This document shows, piece after piece, positions 18,335 through 27,955 of a DNA stretch of 64,000 nucleotides. Every line of letters begins with the position of its first letter. Position 1 is the first letter of the stretch. Below the pieces are notes generated by a model. It searched no databases, was not told the DNA's origin, and was given only the letters and a program-made list of their open reading frames with translations. Source of the stretch: Shewanella sp. Choline-02u-19 (lineage in GTDB: Bacteria > Pseudomonadota > Gammaproteobacteria > Enterobacterales > Shewanellaceae); assembly GCF_002836205.1 (NCBI RefSeq), contig NZ_PJBE01000012.1, forward strand, positions 806,001 through 870,000, written 5' to 3'. Made by a program: the position numbers and the translations under genes.

Positions 18335-18886
18335 ATGACAGAACATTTCGAAGGCAAGTTTGAAGTCGAGTTAAAATATCGCATAGCATCTAAATCTCAA
18401 TTTTTAGTGACATTGAATTCAATGGAGCATGAAATCATGCTTCAAGATAATCTAGAATCTGATTGTTATTTTGATACTTCTGAACAGCAGCTTCTAGCGG
18501 AAAATAAAAGCCTTTGTATTCGTGAAATGGAGCCATCAGGAATTAAGCTTTGGATAGTTAAAGGACCTGAAGCCGACCGTTGTGAAGCGACAAATATTAC
18601 CGATGCTAATAAAGCAAAAAGTATGCTTAAAACAATGGGCTATCATGTTGTTTTGGCGATGAAGAAAACACGCAGTATTTATTTTGTTGGTAAGTTTCAT
18701 ATGACTGTCGATAATCTTGATGGGTTAGGTGACTTTGCCGAGTTTGCTATTATGACTGACGAGGAGAGCTTACTCGAAAGTTATAGGTCTGAATTGATTA
18801 CTTTAGCAAGCAAGTTTGGTCTGAGTTCGACGGATTTAGAGCATCGTTCATATCGAAAAATTTACTCAGAAAGTCTTACGGTATAA
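18335..18886 (+). CDS. CYTH-domain protein, class IV adenylate cyclase (CyaB) type
   Basis: A 183-aa single-domain protein with the CYTH signature: the ExExK motif near the N-terminus (EVELKYR), paired acidic and basic strands (LCIREME, LWIVKGPE), DNLDGLGDFAEF in the middle and a C-terminal SYRKIY. Proteins of this subgroup make cAMP or hydrolyse triphosphates such as thiamine triphosphate inside a beta-barrel tunnel. Sequence alone does not choose between these. It appears to be a single-gene transcript. Confidence 0.82.
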   Translation: MTEHFEGKFEVELKYRIASKSQFLVTLNSMEHEIMLQDNLESDCYFDTSEQQLLAENKSLCIREMEPSGIKLWIVKGPEADRCEATNITDANKAKSMLKTMGYHVVLAMKKTRSIYFVGKFHMTVDNLDGLGDFAEFAIMTDEESLLESYRSELITLASKFGLSSTDLEHRSYRKIYSESLTV

Positions 18887-19063
18887 CAAAGCAATCAACA
18901 CGATGCAGACTACACTCGGCATAGAGTATCATTGGCTTGGTCATTAAAGCGTTCAGCACAGGTTATTGCCGCGTACAGCAGCAAATCGACGTTACTCATA
19001 GACATCGATATGTGATCCCTCTAAATTAGATTGAAAATTTCAAAGTAATCTAAAAGGAAGTGT

Positions 19064-19447
19064 ATGTTTAGCCATCTAATGATTGGTACAAATGACGTAG
19101 CTCGTTCAAAAGTATTTTATGATGAGATCATGAAGGTGCTTGGTTACAGCGAGGGTGTCATCGATGAGAAAGGGCGTTGTATGTACTTTAGCCCATCAGG
19201 TGTGTTGGGTTTGACGAAACCAATAGACGGTGAAGAAGCTAGTCATGGAAATGGTATGACGATTGGTTTTCTCGCGGACAGTCCTGAAGTTGTTGATGAA
19301 TGGCATCGCGTGGGGATGGCAAATGGCGGCATTGCAATAGAAGAGCCTCCTGGCGTTCGTGGAGCTGGAGAACGTAAATTGTATCTTGCTTACTTGCGAG
19401 ACCTAGACGGAAATAAAATATGTACGACGCATTTTCTGCCAAGTTGA
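19064..19447 (+). CDS. VOC/glyoxalase family protein
   Basis: A 127-aa protein with the paired beta-alpha-beta-beta-beta modules of the vicinal oxygen chelate fold. The N-terminal motif (MIGTNDVARSKVFYDEIM) and the C-terminal YLRDLDGNKIC are typical. Candidate metal ligands are His4 and a C-terminal acid. It is not glyoxalase I itself; the substrate is unknown. An AAGGAAG ribosome site precedes the ATG. Confidence 0.8.
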   Translation: MFSHLMIGTNDVARSKVFYDEIMKVLGYSEGVIDEKGRCMYFSPSGVLGLTKPIDGEEASHGNGMTIGFLADSPEVVDEWHRVGMANGGIAIEEPPGVRGAGERKLYLAYLRDLDGNKICTTHFLPS

Positions 19448-19559
19448 GCCTGCGCTATAACAAATCTGTTTAAGCTGACAGCCAAAGCGATTAAGCATCA
19501 TTATCTGCTGACAATTATCTATCGCAGCTGAATTCCAACAATACGATGATACAATCAAA

Positions 19560-19585
19560 AAAGGCACCCATAGGTGCCTTTCTGT
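19560..19585. terminator. Bidirectional terminator between VOC and helicase genes
   Basis: AAGGCACC (19561-19568) pairs with GGTGCCTT (19573-19580), with A and T runs on the two sides, serving the convergent genes. Confidence 0.85.
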
Positions 19586-19624
19586 TTATAAAATAATGTT
19601 AAATTAGTACAGCTCGTACTGAGA

Positions 19625-20923
19625 TTATTTTATCTTTTTAATTTTAGCAGGTGAGGCATTTTTGACCTTAACTCGGCGACCTTGCATGTTCTTCTCGCCT
19701 ATCACCTGAGCGCCTGCGTTATCACTGCGCTGCTGTTTTTTCGCGAAACTACGGCGAGTTTGCAGATGCTTGATCAACACGTCACGGCTACCCACTTCGT
19801 ATCCTGGGATCGTCACACGACGTAGCTTCTGACCAATTAATTTCTCAATGTCGTGCAGAGTACGTTCCTCTTCACGGCTCACAAATGAGATCGCCACACC
19901 TGATTTACCGGCACGACCTGTTCGACCAATACGGTGAACGTAATCTTCAGCCAAGAAGGGTAAGTCATAGTTTACGACGTATTCAAGACCTTGAATGTCG
20001 AGTCCACGAGCGGCAACTTCAGTTGCAACCAATACGCGCATTTTGCCCTCTTTAAATTCGCGTAAAGAGCGACGACGGGTACCTTGGGTTTTCTCACCGT
20101 GGACAACGGCAGTAGGAATACCATCAAGGTTAAGTTCTTTTTCTAGCTTATCAGCAGCATCACGAGTCGCGGTAAAGACCAAGACTTGCTTCCAGTTTTT
20201 CTTACCAATGAGTTCTGACAGCAGCTCACGCTTACGGCGTTGCTCTACAGGATAAACCACTTGGCTTACGGTATCGGCGGTAGTGTTTTGCTTATCAGCT
20301 GTAATGATAGTTGGTTTTACCATCATCTCGCTAGCGAGTCGTTTAACCGGAGCAGAAAAGGTCGCTGAAAACATCATATTTTGACGTTTGCTATTCACTG
20401 CTTGTAGCAGTTTTTGGATTTCAGCGCTAAAGCCCATATCTAACATTCGGTCAGCTTCATCGAGTACCAAGAAGTCGACATTAGACAAGCTTAAGTTACA
20501 GGCGGTGAGATGCTCAAGTAAGCGGCCTGGAGTAGCGATAATAATGTCTACGCCGCGCTTAAGTTTAATCGCTTGGGTTTCCATCTTAACGCCGCCGAAT
20601 ATGGTGGCGACATTAATGTCTAAGTATTTAGCGTAATCATTCACATTGTCGGCAATTTGCGACGCAAGTTCACGCGTTGGGGTTAAGATCAGCGCACGGG
20701 TATTTGAGCGTTGAGTGTCGCTTGGGTTATCAACCATTTTTTGCAAGATGGGTAATGCAAAGGCCGCCGTTTTACCGGTACCGGTTTGTGCACTGGCTAA
20801 TACATCTAGGCCACGACGCACTGCTGGGATTGCTTGCTGCTGAATAGGAGTCATTTTTTCATAACCACATTCAGAGATAGCACGTAAAATCTCGGGAGCA
20901 AAACTAAAAGATTCAAATCTCAT
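19625..20923 (-). CDS. rhlE: DEAD-box ATP-dependent RNA helicase, RhlE type
   Basis: A 432-aa helicase. The Q motif (YEKMTPIQ) near residue 24, Walker A AQTGTGKT at 45-52, DEAD at 155-158, SAT (MFSATF) and the C-terminal ARGLDIQ and HRIGRTGR motifs are all intact. The tail is short and basic (KVKNASPAKIKKIK), as in RhlE-like proteins that act in ribosome assembly and mRNA turnover in the cold. The paralogue (SrmB, RhlB, DeaD) assignment rests on length and the opening motif, so the symbol is tentative. Confidence 0.85.
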   Translation of the reverse strand: MRFESFSFAPEILRAISECGYEKMTPIQQQAIPAVRRGLDVLASAQTGTGKTAAFALPILQKMVDNPSDTQRSNTRALILTPTRELASQIADNVNDYAKYLDINVATIFGGVKMETQAIKLKRGVDIIIATPGRLLEHLTACNLSLSNVDFLVLDEADRMLDMGFSAEIQKLLQAVNSKRQNMMFSATFSAPVKRLASEMMVKPTIITADKQNTTADTVSQVVYPVEQRRKRELLSELIGKKNWKQVLVFTATRDAADKLEKELNLDGIPTAVVHGEKTQGTRRRSLREFKEGKMRVLVATEVAARGLDIQGLEYVVNYDLPFLAEDYVHRIGRTGRAGKSGVAISFVSREEERTLHDIEKLIGQKLRRVTIPGYEVGSRDVLIKHLQTRRSFAKKQQRSDNAGAQVIGEKNMQGRRVKVKNASPAKIKKIK

Positions 20924-21228
20924 TATGAGGGGTCCTATAATCTACTATTCAACCGCTAGCGTACAGCGCTAACGCCTTGTCTACCATTAAAATGGCGGTG
21001 GCGGAGTATAGCAAACTTTCGCTTAGAACCTGCAGTTTTTTTATTACTTCATTTGGCAAATTATGCTGATGGCATGAACGATACAGCCCATTTTGTCGCG
21101 GCTGGATTTCTCAATTCGAAGCGCATTGAGTAGATAGGAGTTAATCGCTTGAATTACTGATGAATGTACAGAGATTACATTTGCAATAAAGCAGCGTCGA
21201 AACGCTGCTTTATTGATAAACGGCGACT
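20924..21228. other. 305-bp intergenic region
   Basis: It holds the helicase promoter side (right of 20923) and the aminopeptidase P terminator. I see no gene. DEAD-box helicase leaders can be cold-responsive; no such element is recognisable here. Confidence 0.5.
21185..21214 (-). terminator. Terminator of the M24 aminopeptidase gene
   Basis: AATAAAGCAGCG / CGCTGCTTTATT, a perfect 12-bp stem with a 6-nt loop, 15 bp after the stop codon of the minus-strand gene. Confidence 0.85.
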
Positions 21229-23016
21229 TTAGATTGCCGCAGTGACTTTATTTAGCCAAGTTAGATCATCACCGTGCATATGCGGGCTGAGCTTTTCACG
21301 CACCTGTTGGTGGTATTGATTAAACCAGTTGAGCTCAGTGCTTGTGAGTAAGTCTTTATCAATGAGGCGTGCATCCATGGGGATAAAGGTGAGTACTTCA
21401 AACTCAAGCATGTCGCGTTCAGCGTTGGCTAATGCCACTGATGGTCTTACCGTGACGAGGTTTTCGAGACGAATACCAAATTCGTTAGCACGGTAGTAAC
21501 CTGGCTCGTTAGATAGCACCATACCGGCGACTAAAGGCACAGGAGTTCTATTTTTACCGATACCTTGCGGCCCTTCGTGGACACTTAAGTAATGACCAAC
21601 GCCATGACCAGTGCCATGATCAAAGTCGAATCCGTACTGCCATAGATATTGACGTGCAAAAGAATCTAGCTGCTGTCCGGAGGTGCCTTGTGGGAACTTA
21701 GACTGGTCGATGGCAATGTGCCCTTTAAGTACCAGCGTGACCATTTTTCTCTGCTCAGCGGTAACATCACCAATGGCAATCGTACGAGTAACATCTGTGG
21801 TGCCGTCTAGGTACTGAGCTCCAGAATCGACCAGATAGATACTGTTCATTTCCATCTGTGCAGGTGTGCCATCGTTATGGTTGTAATGGCACATTGCGGC
21901 GTTAGCGCCAGTGGCTGAAATAGTATCAAAACTCGGCTCTTGATAAATCGGGTCTTCAAGACGGAAGCTTTCCAGTTTATCGGCTAACTGACCTTCATCA
22001 TATAAACGCTCAGCGAGGACTTCGCTATCTAGCCAAGCAAGAAAACGGCTAACGGCAACACCATCACGAATGTGGCAGGCTTTGATCCCGCTCAATTCAG
22101 CCTCATTCTTTTTTGCTTTAGGCAATGCAACGGGATCTGCACCGGCAACAAGCTCAGCGCCTGCGTTCTTGGCGGTTATCTGTAACCAGGCGTTAGTGGT
22201 GTCTGGGCTGGCGAGCACTTTTTTGCCTGACAGTTTAGCCAGTTCAGCTTCAAGGTCGGTTTCTGTCTTAAAGCTAACCCCGCTGCCCACATGGTGCTCG
22301 ATACCGTTTGGTAGTTTGGTTACATCGGTAAATAACACCATATCGCCGTTAGCATGCAGTAAGGCTGTACCCAGGACGACAGGTAAGCGTGGTACATCTT
22401 TACCACGAATGTTGAGCAACCAGCAGAATGAATCTAAGGCGGCAATAATGGCAACGTCAGCGCCTTCAACTTTAACTGCAGCGCCAATCGTGGTGCGTTT
22501 TTCTAAACTACTTCGGCCTGCACTTTGCTCGCTAAACGCCATGATCGGTTCGTTTGAAGCCTGTGGTCTGTCGCTCCAGTTGAGGTCAATTGGATTGTCC
22601 TTTACAGCGACTAATTCGATTTGTGCTTTATTCAAGGTAGCTTGCGTACTGTTGAACCATGAAAGCGTGTGCAATCTGGCATCAAAACCAACACTGGCTT
22701 TGGCATCAAGCTTCTCTGTGAGCCACTGCGCTTGCGGAGTCTCGTGCAAACTGAGGTATTCAAATAATTCGGCATCGACTTGTTGGCGAACCTGCACGGT
22801 GTAACGACCATCAACAAAGATTGCAGCTGTGTCTTTTAATACAATGATCATGCCTGCTGAACCGGTGAATCCGCTGGTCCACAACATCCGTTCATTGTGA
22901 GCGGGAACATATTCTCCCAAGTATTCATCTGCGCGAGGAATAATAAAGGCGTCGAGATTAGATTTAGCCATTTCGCGGCGAATAGCACTTAAGCGGGCGG
23001 CAATAGTAATAGACAT
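21229..23016 (-). CDS. Xaa-Pro aminopeptidase, M24B (AMPP/XPNPEP type)
   Basis: 595 aa from the ATG at 23016, which has GGAG five bases in front; a GTG at 23037 would only add seven residues. The long form has two creatinase-like N-terminal domains (about 1-300) and a pita-bread catalytic domain. The metal ligands are visible: the two Asp in VDSGAQYLDGTTDVTRT, the His in GTGHGVGH, and the Glu residues in SNEPGYY and RLENL. It removes an N-terminal residue that precedes proline. It resembles the eukaryotic-type long aminopeptidase P rather than E. coli PepP. Confidence 0.9.
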   Translation of the reverse strand: MSITIAARLSAIRREMAKSNLDAFIIPRADEYLGEYVPAHNERMLWTSGFTGSAGMIIVLKDTAAIFVDGRYTVQVRQQVDAELFEYLSLHETPQAQWLTEKLDAKASVGFDARLHTLSWFNSTQATLNKAQIELVAVKDNPIDLNWSDRPQASNEPIMAFSEQSAGRSSLEKRTTIGAAVKVEGADVAIIAALDSFCWLLNIRGKDVPRLPVVLGTALLHANGDMVLFTDVTKLPNGIEHHVGSGVSFKTETDLEAELAKLSGKKVLASPDTTNAWLQITAKNAGAELVAGADPVALPKAKKNEAELSGIKACHIRDGVAVSRFLAWLDSEVLAERLYDEGQLADKLESFRLEDPIYQEPSFDTISATGANAAMCHYNHNDGTPAQMEMNSIYLVDSGAQYLDGTTDVTRTIAIGDVTAEQRKMVTLVLKGHIAIDQSKFPQGTSGQQLDSFARQYLWQYGFDFDHGTGHGVGHYLSVHEGPQGIGKNRTPVPLVAGMVLSNEPGYYRANEFGIRLENLVTVRPSVALANAERDMLEFEVLTFIPMDARLIDKDLLTSTELNWFNQYHQQVREKLSPHMHGDDLTWLNKVTAAI

Positions 23017-23304
23017 GATGACTCCATAATTAAGCACTTGAGCGGCAAAGGTAAGGTTGGCTGAAGGCTGTTAAATGTGTACTTATTTAGCGCGGAGGTT
23101 ATCACAACTTGAGTCGGCAAGGGCAGCAGCATTTAGCGATCTTGTAACCTTCCATAGGAACGTTCCGGTCTATCAAAGGTTTACAGAGGTGAGTTGCAAG
23201 GTCATTCGTGCGACTATGTTATTAACAAAAGCGATAATTATCACTTACGCTAACGGCTATGTCCGTTACAGTGTATGGATGTAGCGAAAGGATAAGAACG
23301 AGTT

Positions 23305-24498
23305 ATGCCATTTAATGTATGGGTACTGACACTGGCGCAAGCGTTTGCGATGAGTGCAACACCAATGATGATGTTGTTAGGCGGGATAATTGGTGCTGAT
23401 ATTGCACCATCACCTGAACTGGCGACATTGCCGATTGCGTCGATGGTGGTGGGGGTAGCGCTATCGGTATTACCTGTCTCTAAGTTGATGCAACGTTTTG
23501 GTCGAAAGCCTATCTTTATCTCTGGAGCATTGATGGCAGCTACGTCAGGAATGTTGGCGGCTTATGCAACATCTAAGCAAGATTTTGTCCTATTTTGTTT
23601 AAGCGGTATGTTATTGGGATCGGCGGGTGCCGTGGTGCAGCAGTATCGCTTTGCGGCAATGGAGTCGGTGTCTGAACAATTAGCGGCTAAGGCGGCTTCG
23701 CGGGTATTACTCGGTGGTCTTGTTGCGGCGATAATAGGGCCTGAGTTGGCTGTGCTTGGTGGCGTGATATCAGATCAGGCCTATGTGGGGGCTTTTTCAT
23801 TTTTAACTATCGTTAGCCTGATAGCCGCCACTATTTTATGTTTCTATCGAGAGCCTAAAATCGATCGCAGTTCAAGCCGTAAGGCGACTAAAGCCACTGG
23901 ACGCCCGCTTGCCGTTATCTTGACTCAACCTAAACTGTGGGTAGCGATAGCTGGCGCCACGCTGGGTTACGCCATGATGAGCTTTGTGATGACGGCAACG
24001 CCACTGCATATGCATCATATCGAGCATCATTCGTTGGCCGATACCAAGTGGGTTATTCAAAGTCACATCATCGCGATGTATCTCCCCTCGCTTATCAGCG
24101 GGGTGTTAGTCGCGCGAATCGGGGTATCAAAAATGATGCTGTTAGGGTTGTTGGCTTATGTGGTCACGATCATTACGGCACTGCTTGGGCGGGAGCTATT
24201 GAATTATTGGGCCGCTTTAGTATTGCTCGGCATTGGTTGGAACTTTCTATTTGTGGCGGGCACCGCCTTGTTGCCTCGTTGCTACAACACTGATGAGCGT
24301 TATAAAGTGCAAGCGTTTAACGATACCTTTATTTTTGGTGCTCAGGCAATGGCATCGCTCAGCGCTGGATGGGTTATTCATGCACTTGGCTGGGAAATTC
24401 TATTGATAATTTGTTTGCCTGTTATCGCCGCTCAATTGCTATTAATTGCTTGGTGGAAGTTCTCTAAAAGCCGAATGTTGCAGAAAGAACGCTTATAA
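23305..24498 (+). CDS. MFS transporter
   Basis: A 397-aa protein with twelve predicted membrane segments in two halves, separated by a charged loop near residue 190-200 (REPKIDRSSSRK). The loop 2-3 motif of the major facilitator superfamily is visible as MQRFGRKPIF at about residues 63-72. The substrate is unknown; the layout suits a drug or metabolite exporter. It follows a 290-bp region and is not obviously in an operon. Confidence 0.85.
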   Translation: MPFNVWVLTLAQAFAMSATPMMMLLGGIIGADIAPSPELATLPIASMVVGVALSVLPVSKLMQRFGRKPIFISGALMAATSGMLAAYATSKQDFVLFCLSGMLLGSAGAVVQQYRFAAMESVSEQLAAKAASRVLLGGLVAAIIGPELAVLGGVISDQAYVGAFSFLTIVSLIAATILCFYREPKIDRSSSRKATKATGRPLAVILTQPKLWVAIAGATLGYAMMSFVMTATPLHMHHIEHHSLADTKWVIQSHIIAMYLPSLISGVLVARIGVSKMMLLGLLAYVVTIITALLGRELLNYWAALVLLGIGWNFLFVAGTALLPRCYNTDERYKVQAFNDTFIFGAQAMASLSAGWVIHALGWEILLIICLPVIAAQLLLIAWWKFSKSRMLQKERL

Positions 24499-25022
24499 AT
24501 TGAGTTAGTTCTTAGCTGTAAAATGCACTCTGTTGGCTAACGAGACACAACTGAAGTGATTCTTTCTATTTGATTTAATTTATTTTTTACTTTAACAAAC
24601 GTTATCGGAGGAGTTGATACAAACATTAGCCTTGTTAGAGGAGCTATTGTCGCTCTTTTTTTTATTGATGAGATTAACGACTCACTTGAAAGGTTCATCT
24701 ACTGCAATACAGCTCATCACTTCTAATTATTCCAATGTTAGCTTTTTAGCATGGTCCCATATTTATCTTTTATTGTTTTTCAAGACAGCTACTTAGTAAG
24801 TATTTATCAATTACAGTTAATTAGTACTGACGTTTTGTATATTTTATGCTAGAAAGTGTGACAGATATATCGACGTAGTCTTATGGCATATAAATAGGCC
24901 GTATAAAAAGCTGTAACGGTCGAGCCAATGGGCTGAATGCGTAATTCATCAGATATTTGATTAGGCTTATTGCTGGCTTTAATCAGGTATAAGAGTTTAA
25001 TTTTTAAAGTAAGGGTAATGAA
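24499..25022. other. 524-bp intergenic region
   Basis: AT-rich, with no convincing gene. A weak GAGC / GCTC hairpin followed by a long T run (about 24637-24663) may end the MFS transcript. A 60-codon frame starting at a TTG (24614) looks like chance sequence. The last 60 bp hold the leader of the M24 gene. Confidence 0.5.
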
Positions 25023-26240
25023 ATGACAATAGGTGTAGGTGGTTCAACCGCAGAACAAGAGTTAGCCAAGCTGACTGATATGACCCAAGGCGCAGCGCCA
25101 ATTACTCATGCAGAATATTCGGCACGCATTGCTAATGCGCAGGCGATTATGGCAGCCGAAGGTATTGCAGCAATATATATTAATGCGGGTACAAACCTTT
25201 ACTACTATACGGGCACACGTTGGTATGCCAGTGAACGTATGGTGGGTGCCATTATTCCTGCTAAAGGTGAACTTGAGTATATTGCGCCTGCTTTTGAGGT
25301 TGATACGCTACTGGGTTATATGACGATTAAAGGCAAGGTTAATACTTGGCTAGAAGATGAAAGCCCTTTTGAATTGTTTGGCAATACATTAGCAGGTATG
25401 GGCATTGAAGCAGGCGATGTGGGCATCGACGAATCGACCGCTTTCTTTATCTCTGACGGAGTCCGTCAAGCACACCCACAATACAATTATGTCAGTGCCA
25501 AGGCGGTAACCGCAGGTTGCCGTATGATTAAATCAGCGCCTGAGCTGAGCTTATTACAGCGTGCTAAAGACTTAACACTAGAAGTACACAAATCGGTCGC
25601 ACGCATACTTCGAGAGGGCATTACCACTACCGAAGTTGAAGCTTTTATTAATGCTGCACACATTAAAGCCGGTATTCCAGCTGGCTCGTATTTTTGCATC
25701 GTATTATTCGGTGAAGACAGCGCTTATCCGCATGGGGTTAAATCCCCTAAAGCGCTAGACCTCAACGATACAGTATTGATTGATACGGGTTGTCAGCTAT
25801 TTGGTTATAATTCTGACATCACCCGTACCTATGTTTATGGTGAGCCAAGTGCACGTCAACGTGAGCTATGGCAGTACGAGCAAGATGCGCAAATAGCCGC
25901 GTTTGATGCCGCTAACATTGGCGTGTCATGTGCAAGTGTTGATCGTGCAGCGCGCGATACTTTAGAAGCAGCAGGTTTTGGCCCTGGTTATAACGTACCC
26001 GGCTTGCCACACCGTACTGGTCATGGCATTGGTTTAGATATTCATGAATGGCCGTATTTAGTCCTTAACGATCACACTCCATTAGCTGTCGGTATGTGTT
26101 TTAGTAATGAACCTATGTTATGCGTACCGGGTGAGTTTGGTGTACGTCATGAAGACCATTTTTACATGACAGAGCAAGGCGCTGTTTGGTTTACCAAGCC
26201 TGCTCACTCAATCGATGATCCGTTCGGTTACGAAGCGTAA
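25023..26240 (+). CDS. M24 family Xaa-Pro dipeptidase-like protein
   Basis: A 405-aa protein with a creatinase-type N-terminal domain (about 30-180) and a C-terminal pita-bread metal site: Asp in LIDTGCQLFGYNSDITRTY, His in RTGHGIGLDIHEWP, Glu in FSNEPML and in VRHEDHF. It should cleave Xaa-Pro dipeptides or a related amide. It is distinct from the longer M24 protein 2 kb away, which shares only the catalytic domain. A terminator follows. Confidence 0.88.
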   Translation: MTIGVGGSTAEQELAKLTDMTQGAAPITHAEYSARIANAQAIMAAEGIAAIYINAGTNLYYYTGTRWYASERMVGAIIPAKGELEYIAPAFEVDTLLGYMTIKGKVNTWLEDESPFELFGNTLAGMGIEAGDVGIDESTAFFISDGVRQAHPQYNYVSAKAVTAGCRMIKSAPELSLLQRAKDLTLEVHKSVARILREGITTTEVEAFINAAHIKAGIPAGSYFCIVLFGEDSAYPHGVKSPKALDLNDTVLIDTGCQLFGYNSDITRTYVYGEPSARQRELWQYEQDAQIAAFDAANIGVSCASVDRAARDTLEAAGFGPGYNVPGLPHRTGHGIGLDIHEWPYLVLNDHTPLAVGMCFSNEPMLCVPGEFGVRHEDHFYMTEQGAVWFTKPAHSIDDPFGYEA

Positions 26241-26258
26241 GGCCGCTTTTTAGAGGCT

Positions 26259-26297
26259 AAAAAAAGCTCGAATGTTTGCACATTCGGGCTTTTTATT
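26259..26297 (+). terminator. Terminator after the M24 gene
   Basis: AAAAAAGCTCGAATG pairs with CATTCGGGCTTTTT over a short loop; a T run follows. Confidence 0.85.
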
Positions 26298-26322
26298 GTC
26301 TTTATACCGCTAATGATGCGAT

Positions 26323-26793
26323 CTAGTCGATGCTGATAAGCTCTACATCAAAGATAAGTGTTGAACCGCCGCTAATTTTGCCGGCACTGCGATTACCGTA
26401 GGCCAATTCACTGGGAATAAAGAAGCGAGTTTTCTCACCAACAACCATAAGCTGTACCCCTTCAGTCCAACCCTTAATCACGCGGTTAAGTGGAAAGTCG
26501 ATAGGTTCGCCACGCTCAACTGAACTATCAAATACAGTGCCATCGATAAGTGTGCCGTGGTAGTGAACCGTGACGGTATCACTCGCCTTTGGATGAACAG
26601 TGCCATCACCGGCGGCCAATACTTGATATTGCAGGCCTGAGGCGGTTGTTGATACGCCCTCTTTTAACTTGTTTTCAGCAAGAAAGGCATTGCCTAGTTC
26701 AATATTTTCTTTTGACACTTTTTGGTTATTCATTGAGGTAAAGAAGTAAAAAATCACGCCGGCAATGACGACTACCGCTAATATCATTTTCAT
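26323..26793 (-). CDS. Membrane-anchored FKBP-type peptidyl-prolyl isomerase
   Basis: A 156-aa protein with an N-terminal hydrophobic segment (about 3-20) that should anchor it in the inner membrane, followed by a Mip/FkpA-like linker helix and one FKBP domain (about 65-155). The FKBP core is visible: VTVHYHGTLIDGTVFDSS and ELAYGNR. It would assist folding of exported proteins in the periplasm. It is shorter than FkpA (about 270 aa), lacking the long dimerisation helix. Confidence 0.88.
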   Translation of the reverse strand: MKMILAVVVIAGVIFYFFTSMNNQKVSKENIELGNAFLAENKLKEGVSTTASGLQYQVLAAGDGTVHPKASDTVTVHYHGTLIDGTVFDSSVERGEPIDFPLNRVIKGWTEGVQLMVVGEKTRFFIPSELAYGNRSAGKISGGSTLIFDVELISID

Positions 26794-26883
26794 ATTAATT
26801 CACTTTGGTTGAGTTTGTTTGAGTTAAATTCAGCTTGATTGCAATCATATAGACTCGATACCCACAGGTAAATCTACAGTCGT

Positions 26884-27507
26884 TTAGAGCATGCGCTGGA
26901 TCTGTTGAAAATGCTCAGCGCCCTGTGGCGTAAAGAGAACGATGTAGCTAACGCCAATGTTAAGCAGTATGGTTAGCCATAACAGCACTTTAAACGGGGT
27001 TTTAGCCGACTTATGCCTAAGAAGTTGCTGCGCAATCAGGGCGCCTGGCCAGCCACCAAGCAGGGAAAAAAGATGTAATGTCGATTCCTTAACACGCCAG
27101 CGCTGTTGGCGTGCGGCGCGTTTATCCAGTGCATAGGCAATAAATGTCATACTAGACATTACGAGCATGTAGATAAGCGCGGTTAGCGGCAGTAAACCAA
27201 ATTGATAAAGTACGATTGCGCTGATGATGGCAGTGATCGCAAATAGACTGACCATGCTTAATTTAGCGGAACGCTTAGCCATTTTTGTCGTGCCCGCGGC
27301 TTGCCCTATGATTTTAGCCATACTGACTTGCGACTTGCCCTTACTATTTTTAGTATTCTTGAAACTAATGATATCGCCATTTTTAGGGCGTTGAACTTTT
27401 GATTTGAAACTGGATACATGTACAAAAATGTCATTACTGCTGTTGGCTTGGGTTATAAAACCAAAGCCTTTTGCATCATCCCATCGGGTCAGTACGCCTT
27501 GTTGCAT
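26884..27507 (-). CDS. Cold-shock domain fused to DUF1294 membrane domain
   Basis: A 207-aa protein. Residues 1-65 form a cold-shock (CSD) fold with the RNP-type strands GFGFI and DIFVH; residues about 90-205 form a DUF1294 domain with three to four membrane segments and the LDKRAARQQRWRVKE motif. This fusion is widespread in bacteria, but its function is not established; it might tie a nucleic-acid-binding domain to the inner membrane. It is 11 bp downstream of the HxlR-type regulator gene and is likely co-transcribed with it. Confidence 0.85.
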   Translation of the reverse strand: MQQGVLTRWDDAKGFGFITQANSSNDIFVHVSSFKSKVQRPKNGDIISFKNTKNSKGKSQVSMAKIIGQAAGTTKMAKRSAKLSMVSLFAITAIISAIVLYQFGLLPLTALIYMLVMSSMTFIAYALDKRAARQQRWRVKESTLHLFSLLGGWPGALIAQQLLRHKSAKTPFKVLLWLTILLNIGVSYIVLFTPQGAEHFQQIQRML

Positions 27508-27518
27508 GGTGTCCTCTT

Positions 27519-27854
27519 CTAGTTATCTATCTCAAGTTGCAGTGACTCTAAGTCTTTTAAAATGCGCACAAACTTTTGCCCAAAGTCGGTCACGTTATAT
27601 TCGACTCGTGGTGGGATCTCTGGGTAGCTGACTTTCTGCAAAATACCAAATTCGATATTGCGTTTTAAGCACTGGTTCAAGACTTTTGTGGTTAAACCCT
27701 CTACCGATTTTACCATCTCGCCAGGACGATTGATGTCATCTTCCAGCAGCTGATAGACCGTTAGTGACCATTTACAGCCAACAATCGTCTCTACCATTCT
27801 TGCTGTTTTAGCTGGTCCAGATTTTCTTGGAATTAATTTTTCTTTTAGATTCAT
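27519..27854 (-). CDS. HxlR family transcriptional regulator
   Basis: A 111-aa winged-helix protein with the HxlR signature (VETIVGCKWSLTVYQLL, LTTKVLNQCLKR, VEYNVTDFG). It lacks the conserved N-terminal Cys before Pro seen in redox-sensing QorR/HypR types, though one Cys lies at the KWS motif. It is divergent from the SDR gene at 27956, which is the obvious target; a repeat of GTACC lies between them. Such proteins usually sense electrophiles or quinones. Confidence 0.85.
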   Translation of the reverse strand: MNLKEKLIPRKSGPAKTARMVETIVGCKWSLTVYQLLEDDINRPGEMVKSVEGLTTKVLNQCLKRNIEFGILQKVSYPEIPPRVEYNVTDFGQKFVRILKDLESLQLEIDN

Positions 27855-27860
27855 AAATAT

Positions 27861-27884
27861 GTACCAAAAAGTACCTATGGTACT
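27861..27884. promoter_or_regulatory. Candidate HxlR operator
   Basis: GTACC at 27861 and 27871 is spaced by 10 bp, and AGTACC TAT GGTACT (27870-27884) is a perfect interrupted palindrome. The cluster is 7-30 bp upstream of the regulator start and faces the SDR promoter. Confidence 0.55.
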
Positions 27885-27955
27885 AATTTGTGCTTACTAT
27901 TCAGACATATATTCATTGATTAAGGTTACCACACTAAATCAGATGAGTGAGCCTT

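Noticed and set aside
24614..24796. 60-codon frame starting at TTG with a GGAGG immediately in front
   Set aside because: The ribosome site is too close to the TTG (1 nt), codon use is AT-rich and unlike neighbours, and no family is recognisable.
27412..27425. TGTACA near 27417 as a LitR-type site
   Set aside because: It lies inside the CSD-DUF1294 coding sequence and has no second half-site.
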